A DNA stretch of 64,000 nt from JANMOK01 sp031415055 (GCA_031415055.1 JANOQZ010000044.1:130800-194799); one strand, 5' to 3'; counted from the first letter of the stretch, positions 8,948 through 18,703 are shown. Program-made: numbers and translations. Notes: generated by a model from the letters alone, not told the origin.

Positions 8948-9646
8948 ATGCTCAAAAAACTGGTTGCCAGCGCCCTTTATGCTGGTTTTGCCGCGGGTCT
9001 TATTGTCGCCGCGTTGCAGCTTTTGTTCACGGTTCCAGTGATATTGGAGGCAGAAAAGTATGAAATCGGGGTGTTGACCCATTTTGGTGGAGCGGCACAA
9101 GGACATGCAGCAGGTGAAGAGCACTCTCAAGCCATTCAATCGTCAAGGAATCCTTACTGGTGGCAGACGACGCTCGCGAGCACGGCAACGCAGTGCGGGT
9201 TTGCCCTCATCATGGTCGCGGGCTTTGCTCTTGCCACGTCACGCGGCCACCAAATCACGCCTCGCGTCGGACTAATTTGGGGAATTGCCGGATTTTTCGC
9301 CTTCCAACTGCTCCCCGCAGCCGGGCTCTCACCGGAATTGCCGGGGTCAGCGGCGGCGGACCTAGCTGCCCGACAAGTCTGGTGGGCGGCAACGGTGGCG
9401 ACATCGATTGGCGGATTGGCTTTGATTGGGTTTGGACGAAACTGGATGGCGTGGGGCGCTGGCGTCGGGTTGTTGGCATTGCCGCATCTGCTGGGCGCAC
9501 CACAACCGGAGGCTTTCGCCGGCGTCGTTCCGCCCGAACTCGCGGCAGATTTCGCAGGCAAGGCACTGGCCGTGGCTGCGGTTGGCTGGGTAGCTTTGGG
9601 CCTATTCACAGCCTATTTCTGGCAAAAAGAAGGGGCTTTTAGATGA
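8948..9646 (+). CDS. cbtA: CbtA cobalt transporter subunit
   Basis: A 232-residue polytopic membrane protein of about five helices. Between helices 1 and 2 is a His/Glu-containing stretch (HFGGAAQGHAAGEEHSQ) that may handle metal. The family motif RNPYWWQTT and the overall size fit CbtA, predicted to form a cobalt transporter with CbtB under cobalamin-riboswitch control. Its stop overlaps the start of cobW by four bases (ATGA), showing translational coupling. Confidence 0.9.
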   Translation: MLKKLVASALYAGFAAGLIVAALQLLFTVPVILEAEKYEIGVLTHFGGAAQGHAAGEEHSQAIQSSRNPYWWQTTLASTATQCGFALIMVAGFALATSRGHQITPRVGLIWGIAGFFAFQLLPAAGLSPELPGSAAADLAARQVWWAATVATSIGGLALIGFGRNWMAWGAGVGLLALPHLLGAPQPEAFAGVVPPELAADFAGKALAVAAVGWVALGLFTAYFWQKEGAFR

Positions 9647-10671
9647 CGACCAAAATTCCAACAACCATCATTACCGGCTTTCTGGGCTCGGGCAAAACCA
9701 CCCTCATCCGCCACATGCTGCAAAACGCTGAAGGCAAACGGATTGCCCTGATCATCAACGAATTTGGCGATTTGGGGGTGGATGGTGAAATTCTGAAAGG
9801 TTGCGCCATTGAAGGCTGTCGCGACGAAGATATGATTGAACTTTCCAACGGCTGCATATGTTGCACGGTGGCCGATGATTTCATTCCCGCGCTGGAAAAA
9901 CTGCTGAATCGTGCCGAAAAACCTGATCATATCGTGATCGAGACCAGTGGCTTGGCTTTGCCGCAACCGCTGGTACGGGCCTTTGGCTGGCCCGAAATCC
10001 GTAACCGGGTGACGGTGGATTCGGTTGTGACTTTGGTCGATGGCAAGGCTTTGGCCGAGGGGCGGTTCGCCCATAACGAAGCCGCGGTTGCCGCGCAACG
10101 ACTGGGCGACCACGCGTTGGATCACGAAACGCCGCTATCGGAATTGTTCGACGATCAATTGGCCTGTGCCGATATGATTGTCGTCAACAAAATGGATTTG
10201 TTGGCACCACAAGAAGCGGAAGATTTGGTGACCCGATTGCGCGGTGAATCTCGTAAAGGTGTGCAAGTCCTGAAAACCAGAATGGGTGTCATGCCGATAT
10301 CGGTTCTGCTCGGACAAGGCTCCGAAGCCGAAGGTGATATGGCCGTCCGCGCGGCCCCGCATCACGACAGTCAGGGCGAGGACCACGACCATGACGAATT
10401 TGAGAGTTTCGTGCTTGAATTGCCGGAAATTGCTGATGTGGCCGGGTTTGTGACCCGGGTTACCGAAACTATTCGCGAGCACGACATTCTGCGCCTCAAA
10501 GGCTTTGTTGCCGTGAAGGGCAAACCCTTGCGGCTAACGATTCAGGCGGTTGGGACGCGGATCGAAACTTATTTCGACCAGCCCCACAAAGGTGCCCGCG
10601 CGACGCGCCTTGTGGTGATCGGCGAAACCGGTCTGGATCGTGCGGCGATCGAGGCCGAGCTGGCGCTGTAA
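9643..10671 (+). CDS. cobW: CobW, G3E-family GTPase for cobalt delivery
   Basis: A 342-residue P-loop GTPase. Walker A is GFLGSGKT (residues 12-19), the metal motif CxCC is Cys71-Ile-Cys73-Cys74 (NGCICCTV), and the base-recognition motif is VVNKMDL. A His/Asp-rich linker (HHDSQGEDHDHDEF) precedes a C-terminal CobW_C domain. Family work supports a role as a cobalt metallochaperone feeding the CobNST chelatase. It overlaps cbtA by four bases and cobN by one. Confidence 0.95.
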   Translation: MTTKIPTTIITGFLGSGKTTLIRHMLQNAEGKRIALIINEFGDLGVDGEILKGCAIEGCRDEDMIELSNGCICCTVADDFIPALEKLLNRAEKPDHIVIETSGLALPQPLVRAFGWPEIRNRVTVDSVVTLVDGKALAEGRFAHNEAAVAAQRLGDHALDHETPLSELFDDQLACADMIVVNKMDLLAPQEAEDLVTRLRGESRKGVQVLKTRMGVMPISVLLGQGSEAEGDMAVRAAPHHDSQGEDHDHDEFESFVLELPEIADVAGFVTRVTETIREHDILRLKGFVAVKGKPLRLTIQAVGTRIETYFDQPHKGARATRLVVIGETGLDRAAIEAELAL

Positions 10672-13600
10672 TGCACCTGCTGGCCGCCCAGTCGGGGACG
10701 ATCGACGACGGGTCTGTGGCCGTCGATCTGGGGCAGAGTCCTGCTGATGTGGTAGTGATTTCGGCGGCGGACAGCGAACTGGCGCTTTGGGCGGAAGCCC
10801 GGGCTGAGATGGGCGGGCCAGACTTGCGGCTAGCTAATTTAGGTCATTTGCAACACCCGATGTCGGTAGATTTGCATCTGGAAAGCTGTGCAACCAAATC
10901 CAAGCTGGTGATCGCGCGTGTTTTGGGCGGCACGGGCTATTGGCGTTATGGGCTGGAGCAGTACGCAATTCGGCTGCGCGAGGCGGGTATTTTGTTCGCG
11001 GCGCTGCCCGGCGACGACAAGCCGGACGAGGAATTGTGGCACCTTTCCAGCGTGACTCGCGATGATTGGGAAACCCTGTTGGCCTATTGCGTTGAAGGCG
11101 GGCCGGTGAATGCGGCGAATTTCCTGCGCTACGCTGCGGCGATGATCGGGAAAGGCGAAACGCCAGTTTCGGCAAAACCTTTGCTGAGGGCGGGGCTGTA
11201 TTGGCCGGGGGCGGAATCAGCGGATTTGAGCACGATTCAGGCAAATTGGGTTACCAATGGGCCTGTCGTGCCGCTGGTTTTCTATCGCGCTTTACTGCAA
11301 GGCGCGGGACTTGCGCCGATCAATCGCATGGTCAAGGCATTGCTTCGGCGCAGCCTAAACCCGCTGCCGATATTTGTGGCTTCGCTGAAGGATGCGGTTT
11401 CGGTCGCGACGCTTGGGCATTTGCTGAGCGAAAGCCTCCCAGATGTGATCCTCAACTTCACCGCATTCGCCACCGGCTCGGCGCATTCCGATTTGACGGG
11501 TGCGGCAAACCCATTGGCAGTGAACGATGCTGTCGTGCTGCAAGTTGTGCTGGCCGCGACGACGGAGGAGCAATGGGAAAGTGGTTTGACCGGCCTTTCT
11601 GCGCGCGACATTGCGATGAACGTGGCATTGCCCGAAGTTGATGGGCGGGTGCTTTCCCGTGCGGTCGCCTTCAAGGGACAGGCGTTTTTTGATGAAGCGA
11701 CGCGATGCCCAATCACCGCTTGGGCCGCTCGTGGTGACAGAATTGATTTTGTCGCCGATTTGGCGGCGAATTGGGTGAAGTTGCGGCGGAAATCGGCGTC
11801 GAAACGCAAGGTCGCATTGGTGCTGGCCAACTATCCCAACAAAGACGGTCGGCTGGCCAACGGGGTGGGGTTGGATACGCCCGCAGCAACGGTGCATGTT
11901 TTGCGACTTTTGGATCAGGCGGGGTATTTGACGCGGGATTTGCCCAACGACGGAGCAGCGCTTATGGCTGCAATCCTCGCGGGCCCAACAAACTGGCTGA
12001 CGGACCGGATAACAAAAACCGGTGGCGTTCACCTGAGCCTCAAAGACTATCTCGCCGCCTATGGCAACCTGCCCTATGCCTTGCGGATTCGAATCGAAGA
12101 TCGTTGGGGGAAACCCGACGCTGACCCGTTCTTCGAAACCGACCATTTCGTGCTTTCCGTGCTGGAATTTGGCCATATCGTGGTCGGAATCCAGCCTGCG
12201 CGTGGCTATAATATCGACCCAAAAGACACCTATCATTGGCCCGATTTGGTGCCGCCGCACCATTATCTGGCGTTCTATTTCTGGCTGCGCGGCTCGTTCG
12301 GGGCGGATGCGATTGTCCACATGGGCAAGCATGGCAATCTGGAATGGTTGCCGGGCAAGGCGATTGCATTGTCGGCGGAATGTTTGCCCGAAGCCGTGCT
12401 GGGGCCGATGCCGCATATCTATCCGTTCATCGTCAACGACCCGGGTGAGGGGACGCAGGCCAAGCGGCGGTCGCAGGCGGTGATCATTGACCATCTGACG
12501 CCACCGATGACACGCGCCGAAACCTATGGTCCGCTGAAGGATCTGGAGGCTTTGGTTGACGAGTATTACGAAGCGCAAGGGGTGGATCGGCGGCGGCTGG
12601 ATCACTTGAGGCGGGAGATTCTGGCACTGACTTCTTCCAGTGGCATTGCCGAAGATGCTGGCATGAAAGGTGAGGATGAGACACGGGATCTAACGCGGCT
12701 CGATGCCTATTTGTGCGACCTGAAAGAAGCGCAAATCCGCGATGGGTTGCATGTGTTTGGTGTTTCGCCTGTTGGGTTTCAGGAGCGCGATCTGGCCGTG
12801 GCTTTGGTTCGGGTACCAAGAGGCGATGGCGAGGGGCGGAATGCTTCGCTGTTGCGGGCGATGGCGGATGATATTGGGCTGGGGTTCGATCCGTTGGACT
12901 GTGACATGGCGGCTGTTTGGAGCGGGCCAAGACCGAAGGGCCTGCTTGCCGCGTCGAGGGATCCGTGGCGCAGCACCGGCGATACTGTTGAGCGGCTGGA
13001 GTGGTTAGCCTCGCGTTTGGTCGAGGGGTTGGAAATGCACCCGCAGAACAAACGCGTCGCAGCGGTGGTCGGGGAAATCCATAACGTCGTCCTGCCCGCT
13101 GTGCGGGCTTGTGGGGCGCGTGAGGGCGCTGGGCTACTGGCAGCCCTGAACGGTCGCTTCGTGCCCCCAGGACCCTCTGGAGCGCCCACACGGGGCCGTC
13201 TGGATGTTCTGCCGACGGGGCGGAACTTCTATTCGGTGGATTCACGCGCTTTGCCCACCCAAACCGCTTGGACCTTGGGCTGGAAGTCGGCCAACTTGCT
13301 GATTGAGCGGCATTTGCAGGACCACGGCGACTGGCCAAGCGCGATGCTGCTGACCGCCTGGGGCACCTCGAACATGCGCACCGGCGGCGACGATATCGCC
13401 CAATGCCTGGCTTTGATGGGGGTAAAACCAGTTTGGGAGGCTGCCAGCCGTCGTGTCACTGGGTTTGAGATATTGCCTTTAGGCGTGCTAGACCGGCCAC
13501 GGGTCGACGTCACGTTGCGCGTGTCGGGTTTTTTCAGGGACGCCTTCCCCCAGCAGATGGATTTAGTGGATTCGGCGGTGAAGGCCGTTATGGCGCTGGA

Positions 13601-14348
13601 CGAACCCGCCGACATGAACCCGGCAGCGGCGAGGTTTCAAGCCGAGGGCGATGCGCGGCGGGTGTTTGGGTCAAAACCGGGGGCTTATGGCGCGGGTTTG
13701 CAGGCGATGATTGACGAGCGGTTGTGGGGGTCGAAGGCCGACTTGGCGGAGGCTTACCTAGAATGGGGTGGGTATGCTTATGGTGGCAGTTCAAAAGGCG
13801 AAAATGCCAGAAACGTGCTGGAAACGCGGCTTTCGCAGGTAGATGCCGTGGTGCAAAATCAGGACAACCGCGAGCACGACCTGCTGGACAGCGACGATTA
13901 TTACCAGTTCGAGGGTGGTGCGGCGGCGGCGGTTTCAACGCTGCAGGGGCGTGATCGCCCCATCTATCACAACGACCATTCGCGGCCCGAACGGCCTGTT
14001 ATTCGCACCCTGGAAGATGAGATAGGCCGCGTCGTCCGCAGCCGCGTTGTCAACCCGAAATGGATCACCGGGGTGATGCGCCATGGCTACAAAGGTGCCT
14101 TCGAGATCGCCGCGACGGTGGATTACATGTTCGCCTTTGCTGCCACCACCGGGGCTGTGAAGAACCACCATTTCGACCTGGTCCATGCGGCGTTTCTGGA
14201 AGATGAAATGGTGCGGAAGTTCATTTCGCAGCACAATCCGGCGGCTTTGCGCGAGATTGCGCAACGGTTGGCGGAAGCGATTGAGCGGGGGTTGTGGGTG
14301 CCAAGGTCAAACTCGGCGCGGGGGTTGATTGATCGGCTGTTGACATGA
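10671..14348 (+). CDS. cobN: Cobaltochelatase subunit CobN
   Basis: The 1225-residue large subunit of the aerobic, ATP-dependent cobaltochelatase, which inserts Co2+ into hydrogenobyrinate a,c-diamide together with CobS and CobT (not in this window). Recognisable CobN/BchH-family blocks include HMGKHGNLEWLPGKA, GWKSANLLIERHLQDHG, WGTSNMRTGGDDIAQ and SKGENARNVLETRLSQ. Its size matches alphaproteobacterial CobN. It starts on the last base of the cobW stop, so the two are coupled. Antisense frames of several hundred residues inside it are GC-skew shadows. Confidence 0.96.
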   Translation: MHLLAAQSGTIDDGSVAVDLGQSPADVVVISAADSELALWAEARAEMGGPDLRLANLGHLQHPMSVDLHLESCATKSKLVIARVLGGTGYWRYGLEQYAIRLREAGILFAALPGDDKPDEELWHLSSVTRDDWETLLAYCVEGGPVNAANFLRYAAAMIGKGETPVSAKPLLRAGLYWPGAESADLSTIQANWVTNGPVVPLVFYRALLQGAGLAPINRMVKALLRRSLNPLPIFVASLKDAVSVATLGHLLSESLPDVILNFTAFATGSAHSDLTGAANPLAVNDAVVLQVVLAATTEEQWESGLTGLSARDIAMNVALPEVDGRVLSRAVAFKGQAFFDEATRCPITAWAARGDRIDFVADLAANWVKLRRKSASKRKVALVLANYPNKDGRLANGVGLDTPAATVHVLRLLDQAGYLTRDLPNDGAALMAAILAGPTNWLTDRITKTGGVHLSLKDYLAAYGNLPYALRIRIEDRWGKPDADPFFETDHFVLSVLEFGHIVVGIQPARGYNIDPKDTYHWPDLVPPHHYLAFYFWLRGSFGADAIVHMGKHGNLEWLPGKAIALSAECLPEAVLGPMPHIYPFIVNDPGEGTQAKRRSQAVIIDHLTPPMTRAETYGPLKDLEALVDEYYEAQGVDRRRLDHLRREILALTSSSGIAEDAGMKGEDETRDLTRLDAYLCDLKEAQIRDGLHVFGVSPVGFQERDLAVALVRVPRGDGEGRNASLLRAMADDIGLGFDPLDCDMAAVWSGPRPKGLLAASRDPWRSTGDTVERLEWLASRLVEGLEMHPQNKRVAAVVGEIHNVVLPAVRACGAREGAGLLAALNGRFVPPGPSGAPTRGRLDVLPTGRNFYSVDSRALPTQTAWTLGWKSANLLIERHLQDHGDWPSAMLLTAWGTSNMRTGGDDIAQCLALMGVKPVWEAASRRVTGFEILPLGVLDRPRVDVTLRVSGFFRDAFPQQMDLVDSAVKAVMALDEPADMNPAAARFQAEGDARRVFGSKPGAYGAGLQAMIDERLWGSKADLAEAYLEWGGYAYGGSSKGENARNVLETRLSQVDAVVQNQDNREHDLLDSDDYYQFEGGAAAAVSTLQGRDRPIYHNDHSRPERPVIRTLEDEIGRVVRSRVVNPKWITGVMRHGYKGAFEIAATVDYMFAFAATTGAVKNHHFDLVHAAFLEDEMVRKFISQHNPAALREIAQRLAEAIERGLWVPRSNSARGLIDRLLT

Positions 14349-14385
14349 ATTTCAACGCCAATCCGCGCGCGAAAAAGGTGTGAAA

Positions 14386-14883
14386 ATGGGGGTAAAAGGG
14401 CGGAATTTGGAGCAGGTGTGCGGGCCGGTTTTTGTGGCACCGGCGGACTATGACTTTGCAGCACTTCGCGCCCTGATCCTGCGCAACTTCGCCTATATGG
14501 ATAATCGGATCGACCCACCTTCGTCGATGAAGGCGATGAGCGCAGCCGATTTGGCAGCATTGGACGCGATGTTGGTGATTGAGGTGGCCGGTGCGCCGGT
14601 GGCTTGCATGTCCGCAATAGTGAAGCCAGATTGTCTGTATGTCGGTCGATTGGCGGTTGACGCGCCGTATCGCGGGCAAGGGCTGGCGCGGCTGTTGATG
14701 GATACGGCGGAGGCTATGGCGGTGGCCAAGGGGATTTCTGAGTTGGAACTTGGGTCACGGGTGGAACTAACCGAAAACCACGCGGTATTTTTGAAAATGG
14801 GGTTTAAGAAGGTGCGCGACCAAAGCCATCCCGGCTATGATCGGCCGACCTCATTCTGGTTTCGCAAGAAGGTGACTTCATGA
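14386..14883 (+). CDS. GNAT-family N-acetyltransferase
   Basis: A 165-residue acetyltransferase. The acetyl-CoA loop is V-DAPYRGQGLARLLMD (the Q/RxxGxG/A motif appears as RGQGLA) and the C-terminal part has ENHAVFLKMGFKKVRDQ, both typical of GNAT proteins. ATG 14386 has AAAAAGG seven bases upstream; a GTG two codons earlier is too close to it. It is coupled by ATGA overlap to the downstream GFA gene and so rides in the cobalamin operon. The substrate is unknown. Confidence 0.85.
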   Translation: MGVKGRNLEQVCGPVFVAPADYDFAALRALILRNFAYMDNRIDPPSSMKAMSAADLAALDAMLVIEVAGAPVACMSAIVKPDCLYVGRLAVDAPYRGQGLARLLMDTAEAMAVAKGISELELGSRVELTENHAVFLKMGFKKVRDQSHPGYDRPTSFWFRKKVTS

Positions 14884-15281
14884 CCACCACCGGACGCTGC
14901 CTGTGCAAGGCTACCACCTATGCCTTTGACGGGCCTATGGCTTGGCGGGGGCATTGTCATTGTGAGAGTTGTAGGCGGAATTGCTCTGCCCCGTTCACCA
15001 CGTTTTTCGGGGTGCCTAGGGCGGCGTTTCGTTGGACGGGGCAGGTGACGGGGAAATACAATTCCTCGCCGGGCGTGCATCGGCATTTCTGCACGACTTG
15101 CGGGTCACCAATGGCTTATGATGCCGACGACGATGTAAAAAATATCCATCTCTACGCCGCCAGTCTGGACGATTATTCGCAGTTTCGTGCTGAATTCCAC
15201 GAATTCTGGGACGAAAGGGTGCCGTGGGTGACGGTCAGCGACGATCTGGAAAAACACATAGGCTTTGAGGGCACAAAATGA
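14880..15281 (+). CDS. GFA-family (glutathione-dependent formaldehyde-activating enzyme-like) zinc protein
   Basis: A 133-residue protein with the GFA zinc-binding cysteines: Cys8 and Cys10 (GRCLCKATTY), the HCHCESCRRNCSAPF cluster, and CTTCGSPM. The fold is that of glutathione-dependent formaldehyde-activating enzymes, but most family members have no proven reaction. It is coupled at both ends by four-base ATGA overlaps (with the GNAT gene and cobO), so its expression should follow the cobalamin operon. Confidence 0.88.
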   Translation: MTTTGRCLCKATTYAFDGPMAWRGHCHCESCRRNCSAPFTTFFGVPRAAFRWTGQVTGKYNSSPGVHRHFCTTCGSPMAYDADDDVKNIHLYAASLDDYSQFRAEFHEFWDERVPWVTVSDDLEKHIGFEGTK

Positions 15282-15886
15282 CCGAAGATACCGAACGCCA
15301 TGCCGAGAAAATGGCCAAGAAAAAGGCCGCCCGCGACAAGATCATGGCGACCAAGACCGGGGAAAAGGGACTGATTATTGTCCACACCGGCAAGGGCAAG
15401 GGCAAATCGACCGCGGCTTTTGGGATGATCTTTCGTCAGATTGCGCATCGGCAGAAATGCGCCGTGGTGCAGTTCATCAAGGGGGCGATGTCGACGGGCG
15501 AACGCGACCTGATTTTGGACAAATTCGCGGAAACGTGCTCGTTTTTCACTATGGGTGAGGGGTTTACCTGGGAAACTCAGGACAAGACCCGTGACATCGA
15601 AATGGCGCAGGCAGCTTGGGCGAAGGCCAAGGAATTGATCCTCGATCCGGCAAATCACATGGTGCTGCTGGATGAAATCAACATCGCCATGCGTTACGGT
15701 TACGTGGATGTCGCCGAGGTGGTGGCGTTCTTGAGGGATGAAAAGCCACCGATGACGCATGTGGTGCTGACCGGGCGCAATGCGGCCGAGGAATTGATCG
15801 AGGCCGCCGATCTGGTGACCGAGATGGAGCTGATCAAACACCCATTCCGTTCTGGCGTGAAGGCACAGAAGGGCGTGGAGTTTTGA
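15278..15886 (+). CDS. cobO: Cob(I)yrinic acid a,c-diamide adenosyltransferase
   Basis: A 202-residue CobO/BtuR-type corrinoid adenosyltransferase that attaches the 5'-deoxyadenosyl group of ATP to Co(I). The inverted-orientation P-loop HTGKGKGKSTAAF begins at His36, with the partner blocks VVQFIKGAMSTGERD, MVLLDEINIAMRYGYVD and VLTGRNAAEELIEAADLVTEM. The lysine-rich N-terminal arm is typical. It overlaps the GFA gene by four bases upstream and the flavin reductase by four downstream. Confidence 0.96.
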   Translation: MTEDTERHAEKMAKKKAARDKIMATKTGEKGLIIVHTGKGKGKSTAAFGMIFRQIAHRQKCAVVQFIKGAMSTGERDLILDKFAETCSFFTMGEGFTWETQDKTRDIEMAQAAWAKAKELILDPANHMVLLDEINIAMRYGYVDVAEVVAFLRDEKPPMTHVVLTGRNAAEELIEAADLVTEMELIKHPFRSGVKAQKGVEF

Positions 15887-16416
15887 AGGTATTAGGAATT
15901 TCGGGGGCACTCCGCAAGGCCTCGACGAACCGGCTGCTGTTGGCCGAGGCGCGTCGCGCATTGGGCGACTGCGATTGGTCCGAAGGTGATATCCGCCTAC
16001 CAGTGTTTGACGAGGATATCGAGACTGGGCCGGGGATCCCGAAGAAAGTGCAAGCTTTGGCCGATGCGATCGCGAAGGCCGATGCGGTGGTGATCGCCAG
16101 CCCGGAATACAACAAATCGGTGGCGGGCGGGTTGAAGAACGCGCTCGATTGGGTCAGCCGCACCAAAAGCAGCCCGTGGGAGGACAAGCCGGTAGCGATA
16201 TTGTCGGCCAACGACGGCCGTGCAGGTGGTGATCGTGGCCAGTTCGCCCTGCGCCTGTGTCTGGTGCCGTTCCGGCCACGCGTGCTGCCGGGGCCGGAGG
16301 TGATGGTGGCGGATTCGCGCCATGCCTTTGATGCGGCGGGGCGGTTGTTGGACGCGCGGTATTTCAAGACACTTACCGCGCTGATGGAAAAACTTAAGGT
16401 CGAAGTGGGGCGCTAG
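15883..16416 (+). CDS. NADPH-dependent FMN reductase (flavodoxin-like)
   Basis: A 177-residue protein with the flavodoxin-like NADPH:FMN reductase fold. The FMN phosphate loop is GISGALRKASTNRLLL and the second flavin motif is IASPEYNKSVAGGLKNALDWVS. It starts at TTG 15883 inside the cobO stop (TTGA overlap), so translation is coupled. That coupling suggests it may supply reduced flavin to make Co(I) for CobO; this is inference. It ends convergently with lpxK with a four-base overlap. Confidence 0.9.
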   Translation: MKVLGISGALRKASTNRLLLAEARRALGDCDWSEGDIRLPVFDEDIETGPGIPKKVQALADAIAKADAVVIASPEYNKSVAGGLKNALDWVSRTKSSPWEDKPVAILSANDGRAGGDRGQFALRLCLVPFRPRVLPGPEVMVADSRHAFDAAGRLLDARYFKTLTALMEKLKVEVGR

Positions 16417-17384
16417 AGCCCAACGCTTGCAAGTGCCGCAATCACTGCACTGGCGTCGTCGAACTCCAATCGAACCGGCACGGTCAAAACCTTGGGCAGA
16501 AACGACACAGGCAAACGAACGGCGTCTTTTTCCGTGGTCAAAAGCTGGGCATTCAAGGCGATAGCTTCGGCCTCCAGTCGCCGTAAAATCGCGCTCGAAT
16601 AGGGTGCATGGTCGCCGAACGCGCGGGCGCCGACGACATTTGCGCCCAGCGATTTGAGGGTGGCAAAAAATTTCGTCGGGCGGCCAATTCCAGCAAAGGC
16701 AAACACGCGCTGGCCCTGCCAATCCATGCCGGTTTTTAGGGGCAAAAGGGCCGCCCGAAACGTTTCGATTGCAGGCCAATCGGCATTGAATTTTGCCGTC
16801 GAATCCTCGTCACCAATGCAGATAACCAAATCCGCGCGTTTCAATCCCCCGGCAATCGGCTCGCGCAATGGACCTGCGGGAAGGATACGGCCATTGCCGA
16901 AACCAGCTTCGGCATCGATGGTGAGGATTGAGAGATCGTAGTGGAGGCCGGCGTTTTGAAATCCGTCGTCCAGCACAATAGCTTTTGCACCTGCAGCGAT
17001 GGCGGCTTTGGCTGTAGCGGCGCGGTCGTGCCCAACCCACGTCGGGGCGAAGGCTGCCAACAGCAGCGGTTCGTCGCCGGTTTGGCTGGCGCTGTTCTTG
17101 GTCGGATCGACCAACAGCGGCGCCCGGTTTGTCCCGCCATATCCGCGCGAAACGAAATGCGCCGCAGTGCCGTGCGCCAGCAACATTTCCATCACTGCAA
17201 TAGCCATCGGCGTCTTACCCGTGCCGCCAGCGGTGAGGTTGCCGACGCAGATGAGGGGGACGGGTAGCCTTTCGCGTTTTCCATTCTTAAGTCGCCGGTT
17301 GGTTTCAAATCGCCAAATCCACGAAAGCGGCGTCAGAACCAGTGGCAACAGCCCGTCACGCGCCCAAAACTTCGGCGTTTTCAT
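16413..17384 (-). CDS. lpxK: Tetraacyldisaccharide 4'-kinase
   Basis: A 323-residue inner-membrane kinase that phosphorylates the 4' position of the lipid A precursor. The N-terminal membrane helix (LLPLVLTPLSWIWRF) is followed by the P-loop GNLTAGGTGKTP and the conserved VSRGYGGTNRAPLLVD, GDEPLLLA and LDDGFQNAGLHYDLSILTID blocks. Length is typical for Rhodobacterales. Its start overlaps the waaA stop by four bases (ATGA). Confidence 0.96.
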   Translation of the reverse strand: MKTPKFWARDGLLPLVLTPLSWIWRFETNRRLKNGKRERLPVPLICVGNLTAGGTGKTPMAIAVMEMLLAHGTAAHFVSRGYGGTNRAPLLVDPTKNSASQTGDEPLLLAAFAPTWVGHDRAATAKAAIAAGAKAIVLDDGFQNAGLHYDLSILTIDAEAGFGNGRILPAGPLREPIAGGLKRADLVICIGDEDSTAKFNADWPAIETFRAALLPLKTGMDWQGQRVFAFAGIGRPTKFFATLKSLGANVVGARAFGDHAPYSSAILRRLEAEAIALNAQLLTTEKDAVRLPVSFLPKVLTVPVRLEFDDASAVIAALASVGL

Positions 17385-18679
17385 TCGGCAACCTTGAGCG
17401 GCATAGGCAGATTCGCCCGGATCAGATCAATTGCCTTGTCGGTGACATCGGCCCCGTCGCTGATTGCCGTCCACGCCGCTGCAGCCATCAGAGCGGCCTT
17501 GTCGGGTTGCAAGGTGTCAGCAAGTGCCTCGCCCAATTCCTGTGCGTTTTGCACCAAACGCGCGGCCTTGGCTTGGGTGAATCGCTCATAGGAATCGGTG
17601 AAATTGAACACATGCGGGCCGTGCAGAATGGCCGACCCCAAAGTTGCAGGTTCAAACGGATTATGCCCACCAACCGGCACCAGCGAGCCGCCGACAAAGG
17701 CGACAGAAGCGAGGCGATACCACAAGCCAAGTTCGCCCATCGTATCGGCCAAATAGATGTCGGTGTCTTTTTCCAGCGGTTGGTTCAATGAACGCCGCGC
17801 GATGTTCCAATCGCCTTGCGGCAATGCGGCGAGTATGGCGTCAGCCCGTTCTACATGGCGCGGCACCAGTATCATCAGCAGTCGTGGCGTGACGCGTTCG
17901 GCGATGCGATACGCTTGTTCGGCAATTATTTCTTCGCCCTCATGCGTGGAAGCCGCCACCCAGACCGGGCGACCCGACACCAGTTTGGTCAGGCGGGCCA
18001 GTTCTTTCTCGTCGCAAGGCAGGGGTTCGGAACCTTCCTTCAGCGACCCGGTCGCTTCCAGTCTTTTCGGGTCCATGCCTAGGATTTCAAAGTGATCCGC
18101 CGTGCTCAAATCCTGCGTCTGGATGAAATTGAAGCGGTTCAGCAGGGCCGCAATCGTGCCCTTGAACCAACGCCAGCGGTTGGCTGAACGCTCGGATATG
18201 CGGGCATTGACCGAAATCATCGGAATGCTGCGTTTTGAGGTTTCCACAATCAAGGTCGGCCAGAACTCGCTTTCTGACCAGACCGCCAGATCGGGCCGCC
18301 AGTGGTCGAGGAAAGCGGTCACGGCGGGCAGAACGTCGATCGGGATGAACTGGTGGATCACCCGGTCGGGCAGGCGGGTTTTCAGCAATTCGGCGGCACT
18401 CGAGGTGCCGGTGGTGATCAGGCAGGTCAGGGTTTTATCATCCGCCACCAGCCGCCTCAGGATCTCGAGCAGCGCCAGCGACTCACCCACGCTGACCGCA
18501 TGGAACCAGATCAGGCGGCCTTCTGGGCGTGGGATCGAGGCCCGACCCAGCCGTTCGGGCAGCCGCGACTTGTCGGCGTCCTTGCGTGAAAACCGGGTGC
18601 GGATCAGCCAATGCGCCAGCGGCATGCCGCGCCGGGATGCAGCGAGATAGAGTGACAAAGCGAAGGAATTGCTGCTCAA
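17381..18679 (-). CDS. waaA: 3-deoxy-D-manno-octulosonic acid (Kdo) transferase
   Basis: A 432-residue GT30-family enzyme adding Kdo to lipid A. It has an N-terminal hydrophobic anchor (FALSLYLAASRRGMPLAHWL), then IWFHAVSVGE-type block LIWFHAVSVGESLALLEILR, WSESEFWPTLI, and the C-terminal donor-binding region FVGGSLVPVGGHNPFEPATLG. The start is TTG at 18679, kept because the anchor is needed and no ATG lies before it. It lies 24 bases after a DUF4170 gene and is coupled to lpxK, as commonly seen in Rhodobacterales. Confidence 0.95.
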   Translation of the reverse strand: MSSNSFALSLYLAASRRGMPLAHWLIRTRFSRKDADKSRLPERLGRASIPRPEGRLIWFHAVSVGESLALLEILRRLVADDKTLTCLITTGTSSAAELLKTRLPDRVIHQFIPIDVLPAVTAFLDHWRPDLAVWSESEFWPTLIVETSKRSIPMISVNARISERSANRWRWFKGTIAALLNRFNFIQTQDLSTADHFEILGMDPKRLEATGSLKEGSEPLPCDEKELARLTKLVSGRPVWVAASTHEGEEIIAEQAYRIAERVTPRLLMILVPRHVERADAILAALPQGDWNIARRSLNQPLEKDTDIYLADTMGELGLWYRLASVAFVGGSLVPVGGHNPFEPATLGSAILHGPHVFNFTDSYERFTQAKAARLVQNAQELGEALADTLQPDKAALMAAAAWTAISDGADVTDKAIDLIRANLPMPLKVAE

Positions 18680-18703
18680 ATCCGGGCCTTTGGGTTGCCG
18701 GTC

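Noticed and set aside
11355..12605. 416-residue minus-strand open frame within cobN
   Set aside because: cobN is continuous and conserved across this stretch; the antisense frame has shadow-like His/Arg/Gln-rich composition.
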